Positions 14,397 through 21,902 of a stretch of 21,902 bases of DNA are shown piece by piece. The notes under the pieces are model-generated. The model saw nothing but the letters and a program-made list of their open reading frames with translations. It had not been told where the DNA came from and ran no database searches. The stretch comes from a virus. Made by a program: the position numbers and the translations under genes. The stretch is taken from the IMG/VR virus record IMGVR_UViG_3300008113_005650, positions 1 to 21,902 of that record; one strand, 5' to 3'. Each line of letters begins with the position of its first letter. Position 1 is the stretch's first letter.

Positions 14397-15782
14397 TCAC
14401 TCGTCATCACCATCACTGATATGAGCATTCCATTTATTGCTCAATGCTTTCTTGACAAGATTCTCACTGTCACCCATTTCATTGAGAATTGCCACACCAT
14501 CCTTGGAGTTTTCAGCATAAATCTGAATATCACCACATCCGGCATTCATTCGACTTGGGAATGTCAAACCATCGGGTCCAAAACGGTTCTTAATGATGTG
14601 AAACCGTGCAGTATTCGCCACTTTATCGGTAACTTTACGGCTAAGTGACATAACAAAGTCTGCCGTCATGATCTTTCGATAGGAATCAGAAATGTTATTT
14701 GCCTGAATAATGTCTTCATCCATAGCCGCACGGTTACTTTGTGAGGCACTCCAAATAGGAACTTGGAGTTCACCGGCAATACTACGAAGTTCTTCATAGA
14801 TACCACCAGCTTCACTATAACTGTTGCTGTTACGTTCACTCTGATATGGACGTAGAATGTCAGCGTAATCGACAATAATCATGTCAATCTTACTTCCCAA
14901 CATCATAATACGTTCGGTGTGCATCTTTAGATGATGTGCGCTGACGGTTTTGATTGGAAAGTACTTGATGAACAGTTTACCGGGAACCTGTTCAATCTTC
15001 TTACGAACGATATCAACGTTATTACGAATGTTTTGGAAATCAATTCCGGTAAAACAACTATCATAACGAAGACCCACGTAGTTTTCATTCAACTCAAGAG
15101 TAAAATGAACAACGTTCTTTCCCTGTTTCATGGCTTCAGCACCAATCTTTGCCAAAACCCAACTCTTACCACTACCCGCACAAGCAGTAATGATTCCAAG
15201 TTCACCGCCAGCCAATCCACCATCCATGATAGTATCAACCTCGGTCCAGTTAGTCTTAACAGTATTACGTGCCATAACACTCATACGTTTGTCAACCTCA
15301 GTCATATAGTCATGACCAATGTTACGTTCCATACCGGCCTTCATTGCACTGTCAACCAGTGCCTTGACTTGTTCGTAGTTACCAGTCTTAAGATGTTCAA
15401 CACTATCAATAATAGCGTTCTTGAGCTTCTGACTCTTACAGAACTCCAAATACTGTTCCTTGACGAACTTGAGATCACTATCAGTGATCTTTTGATATAC
15501 GTTTCGTAGTTGTGAAACGACTGCTTCTTTTAGAATTGAGTTTTCAATACTATCAACCTTAATCTTAAAAACATTAAGGGTAGGCAAATCCTTATATTGC
15601 ATAAAGTATGCAACGGTCTGCTTTACAATCCATTGATGGGCATCAGATTCGAACGATGATGGATCAATGATATCCGACAATCTTTCCAAGAAAGACTTAT
15701 CGCTGAGAATTCCGGAGATACACTTGATCTGGAATTCGGAACCAAACTTCTTCAAATTATCGATTACATGGTTTTCACTCAT
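14397..15782 (-). CDS. Replicative DNA helicase, DnaB-type, T4 gp41-like
   Basis: 461 aa. An N-terminal helical domain (1-150) precedes a RecA-type motor. Walker A is ACAGSGKS (200-207), preceded by DTIMDGGLAGGELGIITA; the DnaB H1a Glu lies in FTLELNENYVGLRYDS; Walker B is MIIVDYADIL with Asp305; the motif-3 Gln/Ser is in IWSASQSNRAAM; the arginine-finger region is in HIIKNRFGPDG. This matches gp41, the hexameric 5'-3' helicase of T4-like replisomes. Neither primase nor helicase loader is in the window. The start ATG 15782 is preceded by AGAAGAA. Neighbouring exonuclease, UvsX and gp32 make a compact replication and recombination block. Confidence 0.88.
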   Translation of the reverse strand: MSENHVIDNLKKFGSEFQIKCISGILSDKSFLERLSDIIDPSSFESDAHQWIVKQTVAYFMQYKDLPTLNVFKIKVDSIENSILKEAVVSQLRNVYQKITDSDLKFVKEQYLEFCKSQKLKNAIIDSVEHLKTGNYEQVKALVDSAMKAGMERNIGHDYMTEVDKRMSVMARNTVKTNWTEVDTIMDGGLAGGELGIITACAGSGKSWVLAKIGAEAMKQGKNVVHFTLELNENYVGLRYDSCFTGIDFQNIRNNVDIVRKKIEQVPGKLFIKYFPIKTVSAHHLKMHTERIMMLGSKIDMIIVDYADILRPYQSERNSNSYSEAGGIYEELRSIAGELQVPIWSASQSNRAAMDEDIIQANNISDSYRKIMTADFVMSLSRKVTDKVANTARFHIIKNRFGPDGLTFPSRMNAGCGDIQIYAENSKDGVAILNEMGDSENLVKKALSNKWNAHISDGDDE

Positions 15783-15852
15783 AATTAATATTCTTCTATT
15801 ACACGACCACAGTATAGGTCATGTATCATCTGTAGTATACTTATTTTAACTT

Positions 15853-16917
15853 TTATCTTACCAGCGTGGTCAACTTACCAAAACACTCGTTGAGCCAAAT
15901 TTGGTAGTTGGGAATGTTATTCCACATTTTATCTTCGGTAACCAGTTTGGAAAAGCCAATACGGTCCAACTTCTTATTTGGCAAATCCAATATTTCGTTG
16001 ATACGGAGTTGTGAAAAACTCTGAATTTCAGTTTCTTTCAATTGCATGAGCGTATAGTTTCTTTCAACAATATCTTTATTGTCCAGAATTGTTCTATACA
16101 GCTTGTATTTACTGGAATTATTTTCACAGTAATTATAAATCTCATTCAGTTCTACATGTCGATTCTCGGCAAAAAATGGAAAACACTTGATGATGGTTTT
16201 TAGTCCAGCACCATTGATTCCATCAATATTATCTGATACATCACCTTCCAAAACTCGGTACCAAATAAAATTTTGACAGCCAATACCATACTCATTCAAA
16301 ATCTCAGCACATCCATACAACTTTTTCTTTGTAGGACTCCATACCTTGATCTTATCACTTGCCAACTGTAGGAAATCTTTATCAGCACTCATAATGCTGA
16401 CATTGCTATCTTTATAATATTGTTGAGCGATGTATGCAATTGTATCATCTGCTTCAACGTGATCAATTGCCATTGTTGAGATTGGCAAACAATCCAAATA
16501 ATGCACAGAACGCATTAACTGTGCTTTCATATTCTTTTCTTCCAAATCACTTGTTGAAAGTTCTGAATATGCTCGATTCAAACGAATCTTGGTGTGACGT
16601 TTTTCCTTATAAGGTGGGTAAATCTTTCTACGTTTCATACTACCACCGTTACCATCAAAAATAATAACACAACGAGTGGGGTTAAGCAATTTGATTGCAT
16701 AACCCACACTCTTTAAGAAACCGGCGATGCCGCCCGTGTGAAGTCCATCTTCATTCATGGACGGCATCACCGAATATGCGCGGATAAATGTATTTAGTCC
16801 ATCAACCAAGAGAATATCCGAATTTTGACTTCGGTTTGATAAACTGTCTCTGTCTTCTTGTGAAACGTTCTCAAAAATAGAGAACAATCTTTTCTTTTCA
16901 TCTTGGTTAAAACTCAT
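15853..16917 (-). CDS. 5'-3' exonuclease / RNase H (FEN-1-like, T4 Rnh type)
   Basis: 354 aa. The metal-binding acidic residues of the FEN/PIN superfamily are in order: Asp39 (LLVDGLNTFIRAY), Asp88 (IIFDGNGG), Glu155/Asp157/Asp158 (VEADDTIAYIA), Asp179/Asp181 (SADKDFLQL), Asp226 and Asp229 (LEGDVSDNIDGINGAGLKT, also the helix-hairpin-helix). The helical-arch basic segment KRRKIYPPYKEKRH is present. In T4, Rnh removes RNA primers from lagging-strand fragments with help from gp32. The ATG at 16917 has a good site (GGAGAAGAA) inside the end of the uvsX gene, 5 bases away. An N-terminal extension of about 30 residues before the first strand is longer than usual. Confidence 0.88.
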   Translation of the reverse strand: MSFNQDEKKRLFSIFENVSQEDRDSLSNRSQNSDILLVDGLNTFIRAYSVMPSMNEDGLHTGGIAGFLKSVGYAIKLLNPTRCVIIFDGNGGSMKRRKIYPPYKEKRHTKIRLNRAYSELSTSDLEEKNMKAQLMRSVHYLDCLPISTMAIDHVEADDTIAYIAQQYYKDSNVSIMSADKDFLQLASDKIKVWSPTKKKLYGCAEILNEYGIGCQNFIWYRVLEGDVSDNIDGINGAGLKTIIKCFPFFAENRHVELNEIYNYCENNSSKYKLYRTILDNKDIVERNYTLMQLKETEIQSFSQLRINEILDLPNKKLDRIGFSKLVTEDKMWNNIPNYQIWLNECFGKLTTLVR

Positions 16918-16922
16918 AACAT

Positions 16923-18113
16923 TTATTCTTCTCCACCAACTTCTTCTGCATCTTCGGAAGAATCAACTTCCACATCCTCACGAATTTCACTATCAGGTGA
17001 CTTATACTTCATGATCGTAACCTCGGCAATCTTTTGATACAACTCCTCACGAAGTTCTGCATCAGTCTTCATGTCCTTGGCAAACGTCTTGGTATCAATC
17101 TTGACAGTTTCACCATTGTTCTTGGTGTAATTGTAAGGTGACTTGGCTCCAGTGATAATTGAGTGCTTCTTCAACACTTCAATCCAGTTGCCATAATTAT
17201 CAATGCCACTATCAAAGAATATGCTAAAATCAGCAAATCTCATAGGTGGTCCCATACGGTTCTTGACAACAACTGCCCTTGTCTTGACACCAATATGTGC
17301 AGGTTCTCCATTTTGAGTAACCTTCAATGCTCCCATACCCTTCAAACGAAGACGTACACTAGCATGATATTGAATAGCCTTACCACCACTGGTAATATAC
17401 TTGTCTCCAAACATCGCTGCCTGAAGATTTACACGTAGTTGATTGGTGAAAACCAACGCAATACGTTGCTTACCAATCATATCATTGATCTTGCGCATTG
17501 CCTTGGAAATGATAATGGCTTTTCCGGTAGCAAAACCGTCCTTACCATGATCCGCTTCCAATTCTGCCTTGGTTGAAGCAGCAGCAACACTATCGACAAC
17601 GATTGTAACAAGACGATCACGGTTCGACTTACGAACGTGCGCAATCAAAGTCTCAATCTTTTCAAAGATATCTTCTACTGTGTGAGCAGCAACATACAAC
17701 ATCTTTGGAACATCAACTCCAATTGCAGCCAAAAAGTCCTGAGAAACAGATTGTTCTGTATCGATAAATACAGCAAGTCCGCCCTTCTTCTGGGTTTCAG
17801 CAAGCAAATGTGCAGCCAACAAACTCTTACCAGAGGCTTCAAGTCCGGTAATTTCTGTAATACGTCCAACAGGAATACCTGCATGTGGACGATTTGAAAT
17901 TGCGAGATCCAAGATATCGCAACCTGTACTGATCCAATCCGTAATTGTAGACGGATCTTCCTTTTGATCCAAGAAGAACGCACACTTACCCGCGTCCTTG
18001 TTGGCCTTGTTTAGAACATCAGCAAGAGATTCAACTAGTTCATCTCTCTGTGACGAAACTTCATGGGTAACATGTGTTGTTCCCTTTTTCTTTTTCGGTG
18101 TTTCTTCTGCCAT
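16923..18113 (-). CDS. uvsX: RecA-like recombinase, UvsX type
   Basis: 396 aa. Walker A GLEASGKS (90-97), Walker B VTIVVDS with Asp174, the L1/L2 region with FTNQLRVNLQAAMFGDKYITSGG (222-244) and the following YHASVRLRL strand are typical of RecA/UvsX filament-forming recombinases. UvsX drives strand exchange and recombination-dependent replication, loading on gp32-coated ssDNA. The C-terminus ends in a very acidic tail (EDVEVDSSEDAEEVGGEE), as in bacterial RecA. The gene begins 21 bases after the gp32 terminator and lacks an obvious promoter or strong Shine-Dalgarno (AAAAGTT before ATG 18113), so read-through from gp32 is likely. The N-terminal Lys run (PKKKKGTTH) is unusual. Confidence 0.92.
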   Translation of the reverse strand: MAEETPKKKKGTTHVTHEVSSQRDELVESLADVLNKANKDAGKCAFFLDQKEDPSTITDWISTGCDILDLAISNRPHAGIPVGRITEITGLEASGKSLLAAHLLAETQKKGGLAVFIDTEQSVSQDFLAAIGVDVPKMLYVAAHTVEDIFEKIETLIAHVRKSNRDRLVTIVVDSVAAASTKAELEADHGKDGFATGKAIIISKAMRKINDMIGKQRIALVFTNQLRVNLQAAMFGDKYITSGGKAIQYHASVRLRLKGMGALKVTQNGEPAHIGVKTRAVVVKNRMGPPMRFADFSIFFDSGIDNYGNWIEVLKKHSIITGAKSPYNYTKNNGETVKIDTKTFAKDMKTDAELREELYQKIAEVTIMKYKSPDSEIREDVEVDSSEDAEEVGGEE

Positions 18114-18133
18114 AACTTTTATTGAAATGAAAA

Positions 18134-18166
18134 AGGAGAGGTGGCAGTTTACCCACCACCTCTCCT
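18134..18166 (-). terminator. Rho-independent terminator after the gp32 gene
   Basis: An 11-bp perfect stem AGGAGAGGTGG/CCACCTCTCCT with an 11-base loop; on the minus strand a TTTTTC run follows. It lies 12 bases after the gp32 stop and just before uvsX, so it may give more gp32 than uvsX mRNA. Confidence 0.85.
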
Positions 18167-18177
18167 ATTAGTGTTGT

Positions 18178-19049
18178 TTAACTATTGAACAAATTGTCAA
18201 ACGCCTTGGTAAGGTCGTCTGTATTTGTCTTTGCGGCACTAGCAGTAGGAGACTTGCTGGTTGCCTTTGGAGGCGTAGCAGCTTGAACCGCAGCGGCGGC
18301 TGCAACTGGCTGAGTATCATCCTCGTCAACAACAGCGTTGCTAACGGTCTCAGCAGGACCATTCTCAGGGTTGAGCCAGGCATTCATAACCTCCTTGAGT
18401 TCCTCATACTTGGGTTCTGGGAACAAATCTCCTCGTACTTAGGTTCGGGGAACAAATCAAGAATGTCAGTCTGATTCTTGATCGACTCAATCAACCTCGT
18501 ATCCTTCGGATCAACAGCGGGTGTAGCGTTAGGCTTCACACGAATTGAAGTTTCGGGATAATTCTTACCACTCTCCTCGGCGGTACGGAACTCTACGACG
18601 ATATCTCGTCCAGAGGCGAGATCGGTAATATCACCGTAATCAGGATCGGCCATAACAGAAAGGATCTCCTGATAGACCTGCTTTCCGAATCCCCAGAACT
18701 TCACACCCTCATGCTCTTCACCACGAACGATGACAGGAGCGAAAGTACGCATCTTGGGTTCCATCTTACGACCAGTCTGCCAATCTTCCTTGGAACCAGT
18801 CTTCTTGAGTCGATTGCTAAACTCAACGATAGGATCGGGACGATTGAAACTATCCGGAGACAGATAGGTCTTGTTGTTGATACCGTAATGGAACTTGAGT
18901 TCGATGAACGGCGCATCAGGTTGGTACTTATATGGGACGATACGAATTGTTTGCTTACCCGGCTTTGGCTTCCAAATGAGTTGGGTCTTGGAATTCGTGT
19001 TTGAAAGAGAGTTCAAACGGCTCTTAATCTTCGACAAGTCAATTGCCAT
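18178..19049 (-). pseudogene. Single-stranded DNA-binding protein gp32, disrupted by a 29-bp duplication
   Basis: gp32-type ssDNA-binding protein, the scaffold for UvsX and the replisome. The first frame (ATG 19049) gives IRIVPYKYQPDAPFIELKFHYG, an OB-fold core with KFWGFGKQVYQEIL and DLASGRDIVVEF like T4 gp32 KYRFGKKIWDKINAM, up to ILDLFPEPKYEE (residue 207), then 14 nonsense residues and a stop. The second frame repeats DLFPEPKYEELKEVMNAWLN and ends with the expected Ala-rich linker and acidic tail DDLTKAFDNLFNS. Removing one 29-bp copy would restore a 280-aa protein. No Cys occurs in the core, so the T4 zinc site (His, three Cys) is absent. The TTG at 18426 is an internal Leu, not a start. 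The break may be an assembly artefact; an essential gene is unlikely to be lost. Confidence 0.85.
18401..18458 (-). repeat. 29-bp out-of-frame tandem duplication in gp32
   Basis: Copy 1 is 18458-18430 and copy 2 is 18429-18401, directly adjacent. They share 26 of 29 bases. The three differences fall at unit positions 12, 18 and 24, all third codon positions, and are all synonymous (Pro, Pro, Tyr). Both copies encode DLFPEPKYEE. Because 29 is not a multiple of three, the second copy shifts the frame. Confidence 0.95.
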
Positions 19050-19094
19050 AATTGTTTATTTATTAATTGTTAATTAGTAATTAGCTAACTGTTT

Positions 19095-19110
19095 GTATCC
19101 ACTCGGACAC
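19095..19110 (-). promoter_or_regulatory. gp32 leader hairpin, candidate autoregulatory element
   Basis: In the leader RNA of gp32, GUGUCC-GAGU-GGAUAC forms a 6-bp stem (one G-U) with a tetraloop; an alternative ACAC/GUGU stem overlaps it just upstream. About 45 bases of A/U-rich sequence without a Shine-Dalgarno follow up to the ATG. T4 gp32 represses its own translation by binding a pseudoknot and an unstructured A/U-rich operator. This leader has the same layout; the pseudoknot itself is not shown. Confidence 0.4.
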
Positions 19111-19136
19111 ACCCACGTGTAACTAATTCTGGTATA

Positions 19137-19165
19137 ACTATAGTACGGATTTCCCAAACTTTCAA
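19137..19165 (-). promoter_or_regulatory. Sigma70-like promoter of gp32
   Basis: TTGAAA (19165-19160), 17 bases, TATAGT (19142-19137) on the minus strand. It overlaps the stop codon of the 130-aa gene and gives a leader of about 80 bases before the gp32 ATG. Confidence 0.6.
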
Positions 19166-19554
19166 CTTATAATATCGAAAATTTTGAGGGGAATTATTTT
19201 AACTGAGACCTCATTTGTTATAATTAAAGAGTTGTTATAATATTCCCAATTCAACTGGTATGTTTTATCAAAAACGCCATTATTTTCCTCGGTAATGAGT
19301 TTATTCATGGCATTTAAAGTATACAAAGTATTGGTTTGTTTTTTACGATGTATAGAAATAGTGTTAGGCAGCTTTTGACGAGCTGCCTCACCGTGTAAGA
19401 TATTATATGTCAGATACAATTCATTGTTATTTTTCTCATTATTGAACACAAAAATCTTATTATTGGATAATGTGTAAAATGATTTAATCTGTTCCACCAA
19501 GGGTTTGTATTCAGTAGGAACCGCAAACGTACAAAGTAATTGTGTATCTTTCAT
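19162..19554 (-). CDS. 130-aa protein of unknown function
   Basis: Starts MKDTQLLCTFAVPTEYKPLVEQIK. The predicted fold is mixed alpha/beta, with strands KIFVFNNEK, ELYLTYNIL, TISIHRKK, SLIITNEVSVKIIPLKI and the helix-like LYTLNAMNKLIT. The composition (Asn/Lys/Ile-rich) fits the A/T-rich DNA. No signal peptide, membrane segment or recognised motif. The ATG overlaps the previous stop as ATGA, so it is coupled to the 225-aa gene. The gp32 promoter begins at its stop codon. Confidence 0.6.
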   Translation of the reverse strand: MKDTQLLCTFAVPTEYKPLVEQIKSFYTLSNNKIFVFNNEKNNNELYLTYNILHGEAARQKLPNTISIHRKKQTNTLYTLNAMNKLITEENNGVFDKTYQLNWEYYNNSLIITNEVSVKIIPLKIFDIIS

Positions 19555-20228
19555 CTAACAGATAATATTGTTGTTTTGTGGCTGTCTACATTGTACCACT
19601 CATATCCCACCAATTGACCATCGGCATTATACCACCGATTTTTGTTACGAATCCAATTGTGAGTTGCGGCTTCTTCCAACGTAAATTCAGTCGTTAAGAT
19701 TTTTTCGACTTCCTCTGCGTCTTTTTCTTTTTGATCGGGGCTTCTTGTGGCAAGATCATCGGTTTGACTTCCGGTTGAACTTCCACCTTGTCCTTGCATT
19801 GGGTCTTGCCCTTGAACTTGTTGATTAGATTGTTGAGCACCTGGCTCAATTTCGATAGGTTTTTCATTAGGTGATGTTGGTTCTTGTACTGGTTGTGCAG
19901 GAGCGTTAAAATCCAAGTTGGTTTGGCCTTTTGTAGGATCCTCTTCAAAATGAGTTCCACGCTTTATCGCACGTTGTTTGTATTCCGGGTTCGGAAACGT
20001 GACCAATATACCCTTTGAGTTATAAGCTTGTCTCTCTGGGTATTTACCTTCAATAACTTTATTTGCCAATTCAACAACTTCTCCTTTTGGAATTCCCATT
20101 TCAGAGAGCTTCTCTCTTAGGATATCCATATGATCGTTGTTGAAAATATCAAATATGCCGTCATCAACTCGTCTATCAAGACAAAGTTCCGACAACAACT
20201 CAGAAACATTCTTATAAATCTTTTTCAT
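19551..20228 (-). CDS. 225-aa protein with Gln/Pro-rich linker, function unknown
   Basis: Two small conserved-looking parts are joined by a linker. The N-terminal part (1-105) has a helical start and YPERQAYNSKGILVTFPNPEYKQRAIKRGTHFEED, with TFPNPEY-x-x-RAI-x-RGTHF as its strongest motif. Residues about 107-165 are a Pro/Gln/Gly-rich linker (QSNQQVQGQDPMQGQG). The C-terminal part (175-218) reads FTLEEAATHNWIRNKNRWYN and GYEWYNV, aromatic-rich. It starts 1 base after the stop of the 556-aa gene and ends overlapping the 130-aa gene, so the three form one unit. The layout suggests a virion or assembly protein, but I cannot assign a family. Confidence 0.6.
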   Translation of the reverse strand: MKKIYKNVSELLSELCLDRRVDDGIFDIFNNDHMDILREKLSEMGIPKGEVVELANKVIEGKYPERQAYNSKGILVTFPNPEYKQRAIKRGTHFEEDPTKGQTNLDFNAPAQPVQEPTSPNEKPIEIEPGAQQSNQQVQGQDPMQGQGGSSTGSQTDDLATRSPDQKEKDAEEVEKILTTEFTLEEAATHNWIRNKNRWYNADGQLVGYEWYNVDSHKTTILSVR

Positions 20229-20229
20229 G

Positions 20230-21900
20230 TTATTTCTTTAGATTTACGGATGAGCTGCCTACTTTTGCTAAAGGCCATACAACTACTCTGAACTTCATAA
20301 ACATATATTCATCATTACCAAACTTTAATACCGCTGCTTCGTCTGTTCCAGATCTGCAACTAAGAGTTGGTCGGTATTTCAAAATAGGATCAGCCGCGTC
20401 TTTTGGAAGAGGTAGATTTGGATTAAACCAAAGTTGACCACCTTCAGTGGTACTAATCAACAAATGACTTTCGCTTGTGGCATTTGAAGCGTTTGCTTTA
20501 ACCCAGTTAATAGAACCAATATCTTTTGGATCACGTGAAGGCATCGTTTCCATATCTTCTGGATGAATTACCTTCATTTCCACAGTGGCGTGACTGTGCA
20601 TCAAAATACTACAATTGTTTTGTCCAAACGGCGCTTTACCTTTAATATCAAAGTCACGTCCGTAAATTGTTTTACCAGCTATGATTCTGGTTGCTTCACT
20701 ACCATCCAAGAAATCAAGATGGCCTTCAAACTTGTCACCCATATAGTACAAATACTTCTTACCGGAAGAAGGCGTGGTTACGAAGTCATAAAACATCTTA
20801 CGGAAATCTGAAGTTAACCGAGTGTAAAATTCAGCATTTGGACCGATGGTTTCAAGTGCAGATTTTCCATTAAGATTTATTACCACTTTATTTTCATCAA
20901 ACGTGGTCTTCCTTGGGTTAATCAACAATGGTGGAACAGTATAGTTTTTCTTAATTCCATTCAAAAACGTCATTTTAATACTATCCCACGCTGCTTTTAC
21001 TTTTCCATCAGTAAACGAATCGTCCAATCCCAACATTCCCGAATACTGTGGGAAATCTACTCTATCTACACGTTGTACGAATTGTCTTGGATCAAACTCA
21101 GCTCCTTTAAATGAAATCCAAAATACTTCTGAGTTTTGATTACGTAGAGCAATATCTGCTTTATTCTTACCAACGATATGAACAGCGTCATCAACTTCAA
21201 CTCCTGTTGGAACACGTTCAGTCTTATCCCAAAAATGCAATCTGAATGGTTGTTGTTCTGGATTATTCTTTTTAAACCAGTCGTTTATATGATTAACTGC
21301 AATGACTTCCCCGGTTAAGCCAGGTGCGGCTGACTCAATACCCAGAGTAATCATGTTTTTGTGTTCTTTTGCCAATTTCAAAAACAACATAAGTTGTCCG
21401 AAAGTTTTGCTGCCATCTTTAATACCATGTGTGGTATTGATATTAGAAAGACGACGACCACCTTTGACTGTGGCAATTCTCAATGAACTTGGACTATGAA
21501 GTATCTTTAATCCGCCATTATCTTTTCCAATCTGTATCAATTCATTGTAAGTTAACTCCGCTTGTCCACGGTCTTTTGGAAATAATGTAGCAGGTTTATT
21601 ACGTGGATCATCCAAATCAAGTGTCTTTAAATCATCGTCATCAAATAATACACGTGATTGTTGAGCAGATCCTTTGCCTATAATTTGATTGATCAACGCA
21701 ATATCATCATTAGATAATCCGGGGTTTTCTTTCTTACTTTCAATTTCGTTGACCAATTTTGGTATTGAAAAATAAGAAGCATAACCACAATTTTCGATTG
21801 CAGTAACCAACAAATCATGATCCAATTTGTCAATACCGCCAGTTTTTGAAAGCACTGAATACTCTAAAAGTATATCTTTGATGATTTTATCTTTATTCAT
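20230..21900 (-). CDS. 556-aa protein, possible PD-(D/E)XK nuclease-like domain
   Basis: Complete, with ATG 21900 two bases from the window edge. The N-terminus (MNKDKIIKDILLEYSVLS) is helical. Residues 80-100 are acidic (LFDDDDLKTLDLDDPRN). Residues about 185-270 contain ITLGIESAAPGLTGEVIAVN, then VGKNKADIALRNQ and VFWISFKG; Glu189 or Glu198, Asp249 and Lys265 would fit the E-D-x(n)-[ST]-x-K pattern of PD-(D/E)XK enzymes (S263-F-K265). The rest contains many beta strands (KKYLYYMGDKFEGHLDFLDG, YMFMKFRVVVWPLAKVG). Size and position with two coupled unknowns could also mean a structural protein. The nuclease reading is a hypothesis from one motif. Confidence 0.5.
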   Translation of the reverse strand: MNKDKIIKDILLEYSVLSKTGGIDKLDHDLLVTAIENCGYASYFSIPKLVNEIESKKENPGLSNDDIALINQIIGKGSAQQSRVLFDDDDLKTLDLDDPRNKPATLFPKDRGQAELTYNELIQIGKDNGGLKILHSPSSLRIATVKGGRRLSNINTTHGIKDGSKTFGQLMLFLKLAKEHKNMITLGIESAAPGLTGEVIAVNHINDWFKKNNPEQQPFRLHFWDKTERVPTGVEVDDAVHIVGKNKADIALRNQNSEVFWISFKGAEFDPRQFVQRVDRVDFPQYSGMLGLDDSFTDGKVKAAWDSIKMTFLNGIKKNYTVPPLLINPRKTTFDENKVVINLNGKSALETIGPNAEFYTRLTSDFRKMFYDFVTTPSSGKKYLYYMGDKFEGHLDFLDGSEATRIIAGKTIYGRDFDIKGKAPFGQNNCSILMHSHATVEMKVIHPEDMETMPSRDPKDIGSINWVKANASNATSESHLLISTTEGGQLWFNPNLPLPKDAADPILKYRPTLSCRSGTDEAAVLKFGNDEYMFMKFRVVVWPLAKVGSSSVNLKK

Positions 21901-21902
21901 GA

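Noticed and set aside
15794-15825. Possible hairpin GACC...GGTC upstream of the helicase gene
   Set aside because: Only four base pairs with an eight-base loop; too weak to call.
18178-18426. A separate 82-aa gene starting at TTG 18426
   Set aside because: Its start is the Leu codon of the DLFPEPKYEE repeat; it is the out-of-frame C-terminus of gp32 after the 29-bp duplication, not an independent gene.
18401-18458. Programmed ribosomal frameshift in gp32
   Set aside because: There is no slippery heptamer, and the frame change coincides exactly with a duplicated 29-bp segment that explains it.

Overview
The window reads as a stretch of a T4-like tailed-phage (myovirus) genome. All 27 genes or gene remnants lie on the minus strand, mostly with short gaps or start/stop overlaps, and no gap exceeds about 120 bases. 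The recognisable replication and nucleotide genes form the classical T4-type set: gp32 ssDNA-binding protein, UvsX recombinase, RNase H/5'-3' exonuclease, gp41-type helicase, NrdA and NrdB, a gp62-type clamp-loader subunit and a gp1-type dNMP kinase. The DNA is A/T-rich and no tRNA, IS element or CRISPR array was seen. The host cannot be identified. dTDP-sugar genes and a protein with a cleavable signal peptide suggest a Gram-negative host, but this is inference.

Layout in transcription order (high to low coordinates). (1) 21900-19162: three uncharacterised proteins of 556, 225 and 130 aa, tightly coupled. (2) 19165-18134: a sigma70-like promoter, a structured leader, the gp32 gene (interrupted by a 29-bp out-of-frame duplication) and a strong terminator. 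(3) 18113-10715: uvsX, rnh-type exonuclease, gp41-type helicase, nrdA, nrdB and a 46-aa Pro/Thr/Gly/Ser protein, closed by a terminator. (4) 10671-9588: a Lys/Glu-rich 224-aa protein and a secreted Pro/Val/His-rich protein, then a terminator. (5) 9584-6084: a MoxR/CobS-like AAA+ ATPase, a partner with an HExxH motif and a VWA domain, and a small winged-helix-like protein. The first two have near-identical promoters. (6) 6031-3724: a small unknown, a DruA (DUF4338)-like protein and two paralogous proteins resembling virion components. (7) 3681-1: a UVDE-type UV endonuclease, several small proteins, gp62, dNMP kinase, a broken rmlA and the start of an RmlD-like reductase.

Together the genes supply dNTPs (NrdA/NrdB, dNMP kinase), copy and recombine DNA (gp41, gp62, gp32, UvsX, exonuclease), repair UV damage (UVDE) and probably adjust host or virion surface sugars (Rml genes). 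The least explained parts are the AAA+/HExxH-VWA module, the DruA-like protein and the 556-aa protein.

Two genes (gp32 and rmlA) are disrupted in ways that could be real mosaicism or assembly errors. In gp32 the two repeat copies differ only at synonymous third positions, which points to joining of two diverged alleles. Family names come from motif recognition by eye; no database search was run.
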